A DNA stretch of 64,000 nt from an uncultured Desulfovibrio sp. (GCF_902477725.1 NZ_CABSIF010000007.1:1-64000), one strand, 5' to 3'. Shown: positions 51,674 through 60,190, counted from the first letter of the stretch. Program-made: numbers and translations. Notes: generated by a model from the sequence alone, not told the origin.

Positions 51674-53128
51674 CTACTTGTTCGCCCTCTTCGGCAAGCT
51701 TGCGCCTTCAGGGCCAGATGGGGGATGGGCAAGGGACGTTCCCGGTACTGTGAGCGGGGCATCAGGGGGAGCCGATTCTAGCGGGGAAACCTTGGGTGCT
51801 TCAGGCGCGGCAGGGGCGCTTGTTGCTGCGCCCTGGGCTTGCGCAGGCTGTGTTGCGTTTGCCGGAGCCGCCACCGCATCAGAGGCGGCTGCTGGCTTGG
51901 TGGGTGCAGCCACGTCGGGTGTTGTGTCTGAAGGAGCTTGCCCGGAGGGATTGGTCTGTGACGGTTGCGCAGGCGCGTCGGTTGCGGGCTGGGCCTGATC
52001 CGCATTTGCTGCGGGTGCAGGCGCAGAAGCGGGAGGCGCTGGCGTTTCCACAGATGCTGCGGGCTTTGTGTCCGCGCCGCCGAAGTTTCCCTCAGCATTT
52101 TTGCGGCGCGCGCCAAGCACATTGGGCAGCACCGCCCGCAGATCGCCAGTCACCAGCAGGCCGCTGGGGCTCAGGCCCACAAGCTCGCGGGTCAGCGCTG
52201 CGGAACGGACCAGCAGGCCAGCCTGACCCCCGCCTTCCACATACATGACGGTGCGCACGTTGAGGGGCAGGTGCAAGACCTGCTGCGCAAAGGAATAGGC
52301 CTCCACGGGCTGGCGGCAGTGCATAAAGAGAATCTGCCCATCACCGTCCTGCGCCACTGCGGAAATGGAGTAGTGCGGGCCGCCGGGCGACCAGAGGATG
52401 CGCCTGTCGGCATTGATCATGCGGTAGTTTTGAATCACAAGATCATAATGATCCATCTGCTGCCGCCACAGGGGGCTATCGCGGTCAAGAATGGCTGCCT
52501 TGGGCAGCGTAGGTTCGTCCGGCCCGGCCACAAAAAAGGCGCCGAAACGCTGCACCACGCGCCCGTTGTTCACATGCGAACCCTGACGCATGTAGCCTGT
52601 GCTGGTGGCAGCGTCAGGCAGGTACATGCTGGCATTGATGGCCGCAACAAGGTTGTACTGTTCTCCCCACTGGTTCAGCTGGCGGGAGGGGCCGCCATCT
52701 TGCGAGCGGGAGCAGAGGGTAAAGTCAAATGCGGCAGGGTCAATACGCAGGACGGTGAGGCGGGCATCGCCTTCGTCGAGCTGAAATTCGCCAAACAGAA
52801 GACCCGGTTCAAGCTCCCGCCAGTCGGCACGGCCCTGAGCGTCCACGCCGCCTTTGGCGGCTGCGGCGTCAGCGGGCTGCATGGCGTGGGAGTCAGCGGC
52901 AAGCAATGCCGGGGCGGCAGGCAGCACAGACGCGTGCCCCTCGGCGGGCAATACCGCGCCGGGGGACTGATTGCCCTGCTGGTCTGGCGCGGCAAGGCCG
53001 GGCCGGGGCATGGCTACGGTGCAACAGACAATCAGGGCCGCCAGCCATGTGGTCGGCAGACTGCGGATTACCCGCCATGCGGGCCGGATTGCGTCCGTTG
53101 CTATAAAGAAAAACTGCCGGGTATTCAT
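51674..53128 (-). CDS. exported phosphodiester glycosidase (NAGPA) domain protein with Ala/Pro tail
   Basis: A 484-residue protein with an N-terminal signal or anchor (about 25-47). Residues about 95-335 form a NAGPA-like domain: AAINASMYLPD, GYMRQGSHVNNG, YDLVIQNYRMI and TVMYVEGGGQAGLLV. Such enzymes cleave glycosyl phosphodiesters, often on cell-envelope polysaccharides. The last 130 residues are a disordered Ala/Pro/Gln/Ser/Thr tail. An in-frame ATG at 53182 is an alternative start; neither has a strong ribosome binding site. The exact substrate is unknown. Confidence 0.8.
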   Translation of the reverse strand: MNTRQFFFIATDAIRPAWRVIRSLPTTWLAALIVCCTVAMPRPGLAAPDQQGNQSPGAVLPAEGHASVLPAAPALLAADSHAMQPADAAAAKGGVDAQGRADWRELEPGLLFGEFQLDEGDARLTVLRIDPAAFDFTLCSRSQDGGPSRQLNQWGEQYNLVAAINASMYLPDAATSTGYMRQGSHVNNGRVVQRFGAFFVAGPDEPTLPKAAILDRDSPLWRQQMDHYDLVIQNYRMINADRRILWSPGGPHYSISAVAQDGDGQILFMHCRQPVEAYSFAQQVLHLPLNVRTVMYVEGGGQAGLLVRSAALTRELVGLSPSGLLVTGDLRAVLPNVLGARRKNAEGNFGGADTKPAASVETPAPPASAPAPAANADQAQPATDAPAQPSQTNPSGQAPSDTTPDVAAPTKPAAASDAVAAPANATQPAQAQGAATSAPAAPEAPKVSPLESAPPDAPLTVPGTSLAHPPSGPEGASLPKRANK

Positions 53129-53209
53129 GTCTTGCCGTCTATTTTTATTGTCCGTAACCTGCATTACGACCGCTTTTGCCATTTGGCAAGGTGCGATGGC
53201 ACATTTTTA

Positions 53210-53237
53210 TTGACATATCAACTTATCTTGATATAAA
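53210..53237 (+). promoter_or_regulatory. metF sigma-70 promoter with embedded operator palindrome
   Basis: A -35 box TTGACA (53210-53215), a 16-bp spacer and a -10 box TATAAA (53232-53237). The spacer carries a perfect inverted repeat ATATCAA-N6-TTGATAT (53215-53234) that overlaps both boxes. A dimeric repressor bound here would block RNA polymerase. A methionine-cycle regulator of the SahR/SamR type is the likely owner; that identity is inference. Confidence 0.65.
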
Positions 53238-53300
53238 CATAAACAGTCACGCCGCAGTAATTTATCGGGCTGCGGGCATATCGCGCCAAGGAGTCTTTCC

Positions 53301-54173
53301 ATGCATATCGGCAAAATGATCAGGGAACTTTCGGTCCCTTTTTACTCTTTGGAGTTTTTTCCTCCTTCTGACACGGCCCAGTTGCCTGATTTTTATGCCA
53401 CGGTGGACCGCCTGCGCGCACTCAACCCCCTGTTTGCGTCAGTAACCTACGGTGCGGGCGGCGCGCGGCAGCAGAATACCCTTGCCGTCACGGCAGAGCT
53501 GGCGCGGCGGGGCATTACTGCCATGGCGCATCTCACATGCGTGGGCGCGGATCCCCAGTCCATCGCCACATTTTTGCACGATTTGCAGGCTTCTGGCGTC
53601 AACAATGTGCTGGCCCTGCGCGGCGATCCGCCCGCCGACAAACCGTGGGACTGGAACAAAGCCCACTTTCACAATGCCTCTGACCTGGTGGCCTTTGCCC
53701 GCGAGCAGCAGCCCGGCCTGGGCATAGGCGTAGCTGCCTATCCCGCCCCGCATCCCGAATCGCCCACCTTTGCGGAAGACAGGCGCTGCACGGCCGAAAA
53801 AATGCGCGCCGGGGCGGACTTTGCCCTGACCCAGTTGTTTTTTGACGCCCGCGAATATGAAGACCTGGTGAGTCATTTGCGCGGGAAGGGCATTACCACG
53901 CCGATCATCCCCGGTATTCTGCCCATTCAGAGTTTTGACTCGCTGCGGCGGGTGCTCTCGCTGTGCGGGGCCAATATTCCGGGCAAGCTCTACCTTGCCC
54001 TTGAGAAGGCCAATAACGATGGCGGGGCGGAAGCCGTGCGGCAGGTGGGCCTTGATTACGCGGTGCGGCAGATACGCAGCCTGCTTGATGCTGGCGCACC
54101 GGGCATCCACCTGTATACATTGAACAAGGCAGATATGTGCCTGCGGCTGGCCGAAGCCGTCGGTACGCTTTAG
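53301..54173 (+). CDS. metF: 5,10-methylenetetrahydrofolate reductase
   Basis: MetF makes 5-methyl-THF, used for methionine synthesis and in the Wood-Ljungdahl route. The 290-residue TIM barrel shows SLEFFPPSD (the catalytic Glu region), SVTYGAGGARQ, MAHLTCVGAD, NVLALRGDPP, and a C-terminal IPGILPIQS and YTLNKAD block. An AAGGAG site precedes the ATG. It has its own promoter with a built-in palindrome 64 bp upstream. Confidence 0.96.
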   Translation: MHIGKMIRELSVPFYSLEFFPPSDTAQLPDFYATVDRLRALNPLFASVTYGAGGARQQNTLAVTAELARRGITAMAHLTCVGADPQSIATFLHDLQASGVNNVLALRGDPPADKPWDWNKAHFHNASDLVAFAREQQPGLGIGVAAYPAPHPESPTFAEDRRCTAEKMRAGADFALTQLFFDAREYEDLVSHLRGKGITTPIIPGILPIQSFDSLRRVLSLCGANIPGKLYLALEKANNDGGAEAVRQVGLDYAVRQIRSLLDAGAPGIHLYTLNKADMCLRLAEAVGTL

Positions 54174-54300
54174 ACCTGTTGCCTTTGAGAATATGCGTTT
54201 TCAAAGATTCAGGGTGTTCGCTCTGGTTTTGAAAAGTTCAAATTGACCGGGCATGCGGGGCGTATTGACCACCCCGCGTGCTCAAGGCTACTCTGCCGCC

Positions 54301-55680
54301 ATGAGTTCATCCATCGAAAAAGGACACGGCTGGCTGCTTGTGGCCGTGTGTACCTCCCTGTTTTTTATGCCGTTCATGATGGCCGGAGTGAACGCCGTGC
54401 TGCCGCCGTTGGGGCAAAGCCTCCATGCCAGCGCGCGCGAACTGGGTCTCATGGGGGCCTTTTATTCCATGGGGCTGGCTGTGTTTCAGCTGGCCAGCGG
54501 CAGCATGGGCGACATCTGGGGGTATCGGCGCATATTCTTGTGGGGCATCGCCCTGTTTGCGCTGGCCGGAGCCTTGCTGGGTTTTGTCAATTCCGTGCCG
54601 CTGTTTCTGCTGCTGCGTTTTGTGCAGGGGATGGGCGGGGCCATGTTCAACGCCTGCGGTCTGGCCCTGCTGGCCTCGGCGGCTCCTGAGGGGCGGCGCG
54701 CTTCCTATCTTGGCTACAGCGGATCGTCAGTTTACGCAGGTATTGCCTGCGGGCCGCCTGTTGCGGGCTTTGTGGCCGGGTGGCTTGGCTGGCAATGGCT
54801 GTTCTGGGGTAGCGCCCTGGCGTCCGTGGGTGTGCTGCTGCTGATGAAATACCGCGTCAAGCTTGAATGGCGCATGGCCAAGGGCAAGCCTTTTGACTGG
54901 AAGGGCTGCTGCATCTATGCGGGAGCAATGACGGCCCTGACTTTTGGCTCGTCCGAGCTGGCCGATGCTCCGGCCCTGGCTGGCGGCCTGCTGGTGGCCT
55001 TTGTGGGGCTGATGGCTGCTTTCTGCGTCAAGGAACTCAAGAGCGACTATCCCCTGCTTGATCTGCGGCTGCTTGCCCGCAACAGGGTCTTTGCCCTGTC
55101 TTCATTGGCTGCGTTCATCAACTATAGTTCTTTTTTCGGCATCGTGTTTTTTTTCAGCCTGTATCTTCAGTTCGGGCGCGGTATGACCGTGCAGCAGGCC
55201 GGGCTTTTTCTTGCGCTCCAGTCTGTAATGCAGGTCATGACCACCCCTGTTGCCGCGCGGTTGTGCGGCAGGTTTGAGCCGGGCAAGGTCAGTGCGGCGG
55301 GCATTGCCCTGTGCGGGCTGGGCCTTGTTGTGTGCGGGCTTTTGCGGGTGGATTCGCCCATGTACGTGCTTGTTCTGGCCCAATGTCTGCTCGGCGTTGG
55401 TATCAGCCTGTTTGCGCTGCCCAATACCACCATTATTCTTGAGAGCGCGGGGCGCGATCGGGTGGGGCAGGCCGCAGGGCTCACGGGCGCTGTGCGTACG
55501 GGCGGCCAGTTATTCAATATGGCGCTCATAACCTTGACCCTCGGGCTTTTTCTTGGCAGCGAACCAGCTGGAACGCATAATATTGATGCCTTTATGGGGG
55601 CCATGCGCGTTGACCTGATAATCTTTGGCGTGCTCAACCTCCTGGCTGTGGGCTGCGCATTGGCCCGCAACCGCCGTTGA
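54301..55680 (+). CDS. MFS transporter (DHA2-like)
   Basis: A 459-residue major facilitator with about 14 hydrophobic segments, the layout of drug:H+ antiporters of the 14-segment group. GSMGDIWGYRRIFLWGI is the loop 2-3 motif and LGYSGSSVYAGIACGPPVAGFVAGWLGWQWLFW is the antiporter-type segment 5 motif. The substrate is unknown. The ATG at 54301 is used; an in-frame ATG at 54253 cannot be excluded. The flagellar genes begin 164 bp downstream, behind their own promoter. Confidence 0.87.
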   Translation: MSSSIEKGHGWLLVAVCTSLFFMPFMMAGVNAVLPPLGQSLHASARELGLMGAFYSMGLAVFQLASGSMGDIWGYRRIFLWGIALFALAGALLGFVNSVPLFLLLRFVQGMGGAMFNACGLALLASAAPEGRRASYLGYSGSSVYAGIACGPPVAGFVAGWLGWQWLFWGSALASVGVLLLMKYRVKLEWRMAKGKPFDWKGCCIYAGAMTALTFGSSELADAPALAGGLLVAFVGLMAAFCVKELKSDYPLLDLRLLARNRVFALSSLAAFINYSSFFGIVFFFSLYLQFGRGMTVQQAGLFLALQSVMQVMTTPVAARLCGRFEPGKVSAAGIALCGLGLVVCGLLRVDSPMYVLVLAQCLLGVGISLFALPNTTIILESAGRDRVGQAAGLTGAVRTGGQLFNMALITLTLGLFLGSEPAGTHNIDAFMGAMRVDLIIFGVLNLLAVGCALARNRR

Positions 55681-55795
55681 TCGCCATTTTTATCGCCCGT
55701 TGATATCGCTGATCACCTGCCCCCTCGCGGACAGTCATGCCGCACCTTTTGCAAAATGAGGCAGGTCCGCAGAGAAAAATGCCTCGGGGTAAATC

Positions 55796-55822
55796 TAAAG
55801 TTTTTATCTGTTCCGCCGAAAA
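55796..55822 (+). promoter_or_regulatory. sigma-28 (FliA) promoter
   Basis: TAAAGTTT-N11-GCCGAAAA, against the consensus TAAAGTTT-N11-GCCGATAA: one mismatch in 16 bases. It lies 22 bp upstream of the ATG of the first gene of the hypothetical-flgM pair. FlgM is the inhibitor of sigma-28, so a sigma-28 promoter here gives the expected feedback. Confidence 0.85.
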
Positions 55823-55844
55823 AGGTTGAAGGACGGATAACGCA

Positions 55845-56279
55845 ATGGCCGACGCAACCTCCGCGCAACTGCGCATGATGCTACAGGGGTATGAACAGCA
55901 GCTGCTGGCAGCCCGGCGTCTTGCAAGGCTCAGAATGCGGCGCAGAGTTGCCGAAGGCGATGACCCCAGCGACCCTGATCCTTCTGCCAGCCGTCACATG
56001 ATGGTTGAGAAGGTCGCCCGCGAGCTCTACGAAACCCTGCTCTATACTGGAAGCGACAATCCTGTGGTGGAGGAAATCCGCCAGGAACTTGGCCGTGAAG
56101 TGGGGCAGGAAGTGCAGTTTACCTATCCGCCTGGCGGCAGACTGCGTATAGTGGGGCAGGGGCCGGAAGGCCTGGAACCTTTATCGGATGAAAAACTGCG
56201 TGCGACCCGTAACGCCCTGTGGCGCGTCACACGAAAAAAAGTTGACGAAAGCATGCTTGACGAACCGCCTGCCATTTAG
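55845..56279 (+). CDS. hypothetical protein of the flgM operon
   Basis: A soluble 144-residue protein that I cannot assign to a family. The N-terminal 50 residues form an Arg-rich helix, followed by ARELYETLLYTGSDNPVVEEIRQELGREVGQEV and a Gly-rich VQFTYPPGGRLRIVGQGPEGLEPL section, then a helical C-terminus. It has its own sigma-28 promoter and stands 32 bp before flgM, so a late flagellar function is likely. A similar gene next to flgM exists in Desulfovibrio vulgaris, to my recollection. Confidence 0.85.
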   Translation: MADATSAQLRMMLQGYEQQLLAARRLARLRMRRRVAEGDDPSDPDPSASRHMMVEKVARELYETLLYTGSDNPVVEEIRQELGREVGQEVQFTYPPGGRLRIVGQGPEGLEPLSDEKLRATRNALWRVTRKKVDESMLDEPPAI

Positions 56280-56311
56280 GTCGGCAGCAGGTTGAGCAAG
56301 CGGAGAGGACT

Positions 56312-56626
56312 ATGGAAATTCAGGGAAAGATCAATACGTTTCTCGACCCCTACAGCAACACGGCCAACCTTGAAAAAAGCGGCGAAGCCAGACTGAAGGG
56401 CAGAGCCAGCGCCACACCTTCTGAAAGCCCGCAAGGGGACACCGTCAGTGTATCGCAGGATGCCCTGCTGCTGACGGAAGCACGGCGCACAGCCCAGAAT
56501 ACGCCCGATGTGCGCGCCGAAAAGGTGGAAGCATTGCGTATTCAGGTCTCCAACGGCACCTACAAGCCTGACAGCAAGCTTATTGCCGCCAATCTTGTGC
56601 GTGAGGAGCCGGGGTTGTTCAGGTAG
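56312..56626 (+). CDS. flgM: anti-sigma-28 factor FlgM
   Basis: FlgM binds FliA (sigma-28) until the hook is finished and is then exported. The 104-residue protein has the flexible N-terminal half and the C-terminal sigma-binding helices, AEKVEALRIQVSNGTYKPDSKLIAANLV, which is the family signature. A GGAGAGG-type site precedes the ATG. It is followed by a strong terminator, so flgI needs its own promoter. Confidence 0.93.
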   Translation: MEIQGKINTFLDPYSNTANLEKSGEARLKGRASATPSESPQGDTVSVSQDALLLTEARRTAQNTPDVRAEKVEALRIQVSNGTYKPDSKLIAANLVREEPGLFR

Positions 56627-56661
56627 GGCAGCAGCCGAAAATAATCACTAAAAAATACTCG

Positions 56662-56703
56662 AAAAGAGCGGTCAGGGAGCAGAATCCCTGACCGCTCTTT
56701 TTT
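56662..56703 (+). terminator. rho-independent terminator after flgM
   Basis: AAGAGCGGTCAGGGA pairs exactly with TCCCTGACCGCTCTT around a 6-nt loop, followed by a T-run. It closes the sigma-28-driven hypothetical-flgM transcript. Confidence 0.93.
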
Positions 56704-56785
56704 GGTGGGCGGAGGGGCAGGAGGAAAACTGGTTGCCCAGGGCAGGGCAAAGGGGGGGAGGGGCCCAGCAGTACGTCGGCATGTT

Positions 56786-56803
56786 CGGCATGGTTTCTGC
56801 AAT
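56786..56803 (+). promoter_or_regulatory. candidate sigma-54 promoter of flgI
   Basis: CGGCATG-N4-CTGCA, with GG (56787-56788) and GC (56799-56800) separated by exactly 10 bp as sigma-54 requires. It deviates from TGGCACG-N4-TTGCA at about three positions. It lies 38 bp before the flgI ATG and after the flgM terminator. Confidence 0.45.
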
Positions 56804-56840
56804 TCCCTGTGTGCCGGTATTCCGGCAAGGAGTCTGCGCC

Positions 56841-57953
56841 ATGAAATTGACAATACTGCGCCATCCGGCCTTCTGGATAACCACCGCCGCCCTGCTTGTG
56901 TGCTGGGCCTTGCCTGCGCATGCCGTGCGCATCAAGGACATAGCAACGTTTTCGGGCGTGCGCGACAACCAGCTCATCGGTTACGGGCTGGTGGTTGGTC
57001 TGGCCGGAACCGGCGACAAGAAGGACTCCGTCTTTACGCTCAGTTCCATGAAAAACATGATGGACAGAATGGGCGTGGGCGTGGACGCCTCCGCACTTAA
57101 AATCAAAAACGTGGCCTCGGTCATGGTGACGGCGCGCATGCCCGTGTCGGCCAAGCCCGGCACCCGGCTGGACGTGACAGTGTCCTCCGTGGGTGATGCT
57201 ACCTCCCTCATGGGCGGGGTGCTGTTGCAAACGGCCCTCAAAGGTGTGGACGGCAAGATCTACACCCTGGCTCAGGGCGCGTTGACCGTGGGCGGTTTTT
57301 CGGCTTCGGGCAAAGCCGCCAGCACCACAAAGAATATCGCCACCGTGGGTATCATCCCCGGCGGCGGCATTGTGGAACGGGGCATTCCCTTTGAGTTCAA
57401 CCAGCAGGACAAACTCACGCTCAATCTGCGCGTGGGCGATTTCTCTACAGCGCAGCAGATTGCGGAACGCCTCAATGGAGCCATGGGCGGGCACTATGCC
57501 CGCGCTGTGGACGCCACCAGCGTGACCATGGACGTACCCCCCCAGTACCGCAACAACCTCGTGCCGCTCATGGCTTCAGTGGAAAATCTGGATGTCAGCC
57601 CCGACACCGCAGCCAAGGTGGTTGTGGACGAAAAGACAGGCACGGTTGTGCTTGGGCGTGATGTGCGCATCTCCCGCGCTGCTGTGGCCCACGGCAACCT
57701 GCAAATCACTGTGCAGGAAAGCGAACAGGTTTCGCAGCCCGGCCCCTTCTCTCAAGGGCAGACCGTGGTGACTCCGCAGACGGAAACCAACGTGCGCGAA
57801 GAAAACCGCCATCTTATGATGGTGGAAGGCGCGACCCTTCAGGAACTGGTGGACGGCCTCAATGCCATTGGCGCAACCCCCCGCGACCTCATCTCCATTT
57901 TACGGACAATGCAGGCCTCGGGCTCCTTGCACGCGGATCTGGAGGTAATTTAA
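56841..57953 (+). CDS. flgI: flagellar P-ring protein FlgI
   Basis: The periplasmic P-ring subunit, 370 residues with a Sec signal peptide (ending LPAHA near residue 25). It carries the family blocks VRIKDIATFSGVRDNQLIGYGLVVGLAGTGDKK, TARMPVSAKPGTRLDV and TLNLRVGDFSTAQQIAERLN. An AAGGAG site precedes the ATG at 56841; a longer frame upstream runs through the promoter region. flgF, flgG, flgA and flgH are not upstream in this window, so the rod/ring gene run is split here. The flgJ-like gene follows with no gap. Confidence 0.96.
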   Translation: MKLTILRHPAFWITTAALLVCWALPAHAVRIKDIATFSGVRDNQLIGYGLVVGLAGTGDKKDSVFTLSSMKNMMDRMGVGVDASALKIKNVASVMVTARMPVSAKPGTRLDVTVSSVGDATSLMGGVLLQTALKGVDGKIYTLAQGALTVGGFSASGKAASTTKNIATVGIIPGGGIVERGIPFEFNQQDKLTLNLRVGDFSTAQQIAERLNGAMGGHYARAVDATSVTMDVPPQYRNNLVPLMASVENLDVSPDTAAKVVVDEKTGTVVLGRDVRISRAAVAHGNLQITVQESEQVSQPGPFSQGQTVVTPQTETNVREENRHLMMVEGATLQELVDGLNAIGATPRDLISILRTMQASGSLHADLEVI

Positions 57954-59486
57954 ATGACCACGCCCATGTCAACCGCTCTCATTCCTCCTGATGCCGGCGC
58001 GGGCGAAATTGCCCGCAAGGAAGTTCAGTCGCGCCTGGCGGGCATTGGCAATCTGGGCGGGAAAAATATTGACCCTGCGCAAAAGGAAAAGAAGCTGCGC
58101 GAATCTTGCGAGGGCTTCGAGTCCATCTTCATCCAGAAAATGTGGGAAGAAATGCGCAAAACCCTGCCCAAGTCCACCTTGCTGCACGGCAAAGAGGAGC
58201 AGTTCTGGCAGGGCATGTACGATCAGGAACTGGCCAAAAAAATGACATCAGCTGGCGGCATAGGTCTGGCCGATATGATGTACGCCCAGCTTTCGCGCAG
58301 TCTCACATCCGCAAGCCGCGCCACGGCAACGGATGCTTCCGCCATTCAGCGGCCGTTTACGCCCGAGGCCGCCCCCATGCTTGCGCCTGTCCCCGATGCA
58401 GGCAATGCGAACAGCGGCAATAATGGGGCCTCGGCAAAGGGCAGAAATGGAGCACCCGGTGCAACCACGTCCGTGTACGGTGGTGTTGCCCCCATGCAGG
58501 ATGCCGGACAAGGCCAGAACGGCTCTGCCGCTGCACGCACCCTTACGGGCGATCAGGCCGCAGCAGGCGGGCAGGATCCTGAAGAAGCAGCGCGTCTTGC
58601 CGAGCAGGCCATGCAGGCCTCGGCCCAACCGGAGCGGCACAGGGTTGTGCGCACCACCAATGTTGTCGGCAATATGAATTCCGGCCTCAATCTTGCCCGC
58701 AAGGCGCAGTTTGAAGCGGGCAGCAAGCTGGGGCCCAATGCGGTGCGCCCGCCCATGCAGCAGATGCTGGGCCTTGCCCAGCCGCAGAGCAGAGCCACAC
58801 AGGCAGATGGACAGAACTGGGATCAGGGCGGCATGCAGATGGATATGGCCGGCATGGGTATTCCGCCGCTTACGGGAAATGTATTTGACGCTCAGAATAT
58901 GGATGCGGCTTCCAACGGGCAGCAGCAGGCAACACAACCGCCCATGCGTCAGCAGCAGATGCCAGGGCAAAATGCTATGGGACCCAATGGCCAACCTATG
59001 CAGCCTCCGCAGCCGCAAAAGGTACGCTATACCACCAATATTCCGCCCACAGGGCGAGGCGGCAAGCAGGGCTTGATCCGTACGCTCAATGTTGACGGCG
59101 CAGGCCCCAACAGCAATGCGGGTGCCGGCATTGCCGCCTACCATGCCCAGCAGATGCAGGGCGCAGGCATGCAGCAACAGGCTCCTGCACAGGGGGCACA
59201 GCCCGCAGCGCAGGTAGGCACCTTGCCCATGGGCCCGGCGGGTCAGCCCGCAGTTCTGGCAGCAAGTCAGCCCGCAAGCCCCGGCGTCCAGGCCCCCAAT
59301 CAGCCTGTGAACCCCGGTGTTGCCCCAGTGGCTTCGCCCGCATCTACTCAGGGCGTGACCAGCCCAGTGCCACTGACAGGCGGGCAGATATTCGTGCGCC
59401 AGGGCGGCCAGGGCGGAGTAGCCAAGAGCGCGGCAGCCTCGGGTATACCGCCGCTGACAGCTACAGACGTGTACGGCAAACCCTAA
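57954..59486 (+). CDS. FlgJ-like rod-binding protein with Gln/Pro/Asn-rich tail
   Basis: Residues about 45-120 form the rod-binding domain of FlgJ (FESIFIQKMWEEMRKTLPKS, YDQELAKKMTSAGGIGLADM). The remaining 390 residues show no muramidase, glucosaminidase or M23 peptidase motifs; instead they are rich in Gln, Pro, Asn, Ala, Gly and Met. Two similar short segments recur: GIPPLTGNVFD near residue 302 and GIPPLTATDVYG at the very end. YTTNIPPTGRGGKQGLIRTLN and RVVRTTNVVGNMNSG are further related pieces. It starts directly at the flgI stop, with a GGAGG site inside flgI. Confidence 0.88.
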   Translation: MTTPMSTALIPPDAGAGEIARKEVQSRLAGIGNLGGKNIDPAQKEKKLRESCEGFESIFIQKMWEEMRKTLPKSTLLHGKEEQFWQGMYDQELAKKMTSAGGIGLADMMYAQLSRSLTSASRATATDASAIQRPFTPEAAPMLAPVPDAGNANSGNNGASAKGRNGAPGATTSVYGGVAPMQDAGQGQNGSAAARTLTGDQAAAGGQDPEEAARLAEQAMQASAQPERHRVVRTTNVVGNMNSGLNLARKAQFEAGSKLGPNAVRPPMQQMLGLAQPQSRATQADGQNWDQGGMQMDMAGMGIPPLTGNVFDAQNMDAASNGQQQATQPPMRQQQMPGQNAMGPNGQPMQPPQPQKVRYTTNIPPTGRGGKQGLIRTLNVDGAGPNSNAGAGIAAYHAQQMQGAGMQQQAPAQGAQPAAQVGTLPMGPAGQPAVLAASQPASPGVQAPNQPVNPGVAPVASPASTQGVTSPVPLTGGQIFVRQGGQGGVAKSAAASGIPPLTATDVYGKP

Positions 59487-59720
59487 CTAATATCTGTTGC
59501 GAGATTGCTCCGGCGAGGGCTGAGCTGACGATGCCGCACGCTTCTGCGGCGCTTGGCTGCTCCCCCTGATCAATCTCTCGTTTAACCACTCTGGAAGCCT
59601 GCCCGGAAGGATTTTCAGGCACGAATTTTGCTTTAATTGTGCCGGGGCGGCAGTTTCTGCCTTTCTCTGTCAGGCAATATCCTGACTACGGCTGAAATCA
59701 ATGGCCCTCGGGAGGTTCAC
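59487..59720. other. intergenic region before flgN
   Basis: 234 bp. The first 100 bp hold GAGATTG (59501) and CAATCTC (59572) arms around a GC-rich centre, a possible terminator or processing stem of the flgI-flgJ transcript. The sigma-54 promoter at 59617-59632 and the flgN ribosome binding site GGGAGG follow. Confidence 0.6.
59617..59632 (+). promoter_or_regulatory. sigma-54 promoter of flgN-flgK-flgL operon
   Basis: AGGCACG-N4-TTGCT, matching the -24/-12 consensus TGGCACG-N4-TTGCW at all but the first base. The GG and GC pairs are 10 bp apart. It lies about 90 bp upstream of the flgN ATG, in the only large gap of this part of the flagellar region. Confidence 0.85.
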
Positions 59721-60188
59721 ATGCACAACGCCATTTACGAATCGCTTTCGCGTCAGGACAAGGCCCTTTGCCTGCTGCGCGACCTTCTTGAAGAAGAATA
59801 TACTTGCCTTCTTGATCGCGATACTGATGCCGTGGTGTCTCTTGAGTTCTCCATACAGGAGCTGATCCGTCAGCTGGCCGTGGAAAAAACTTCTGTCATA
59901 AGAGGTCTGGGCGGCATGCGGGCCATGGAATATGCCGCTGCGCTGCCGGACGACATGGGCGCTGCCCTGAGGGAAATCCTGCAACGGATTGACACGAGCG
60001 AGCAGTCTGTTGCTCGCCAGGCCTCGCGCAACACCAACCTTTCTCTGGCTCTGCTTGATCAGAGTAGCCGCGCGCTTCAGGCGCTCACAAGTCAGGCCAT
60101 GCCGCCCAAGGCGGAAACCTATGGTCGCCGTGGGGGCATGAGCGCCCAACGGCAGACGCAGGCCGCGTTGATCTCCGGGAGGCTGTAG
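59721..60188 (+). CDS. flgN: FlgN-type flagellar export chaperone
   Basis: A 155-residue helical protein. The first part, LCLLRDLLEEEYTCLLDRDTDAVVSLEFSIQELIRQLAVEK, is the FlgN-type coiled region with heptad Leu spacing. FlgN holds FlgK and FlgL in an export-ready state. The last 35 residues are Arg/Gln-rich. The start at 59721 has a GGGAGG site; upstream in-frame ATG codons overlap the promoter. flgK follows 2 bp after its stop. Confidence 0.88.
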   Translation: MHNAIYESLSRQDKALCLLRDLLEEEYTCLLDRDTDAVVSLEFSIQELIRQLAVEKTSVIRGLGGMRAMEYAAALPDDMGAALREILQRIDTSEQSVARQASRNTNLSLALLDQSSRALQALTSQAMPPKAETYGRRGGMSAQRQTQAALISGRL

Positions 60189-60190
60189 TC

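Noticed and set aside
51577..51762. A 61-codon open frame on the minus strand
   Set aside because: It overlaps the tail of the NAGPA-domain gene and the Fur-type box, with no ribosome binding site.
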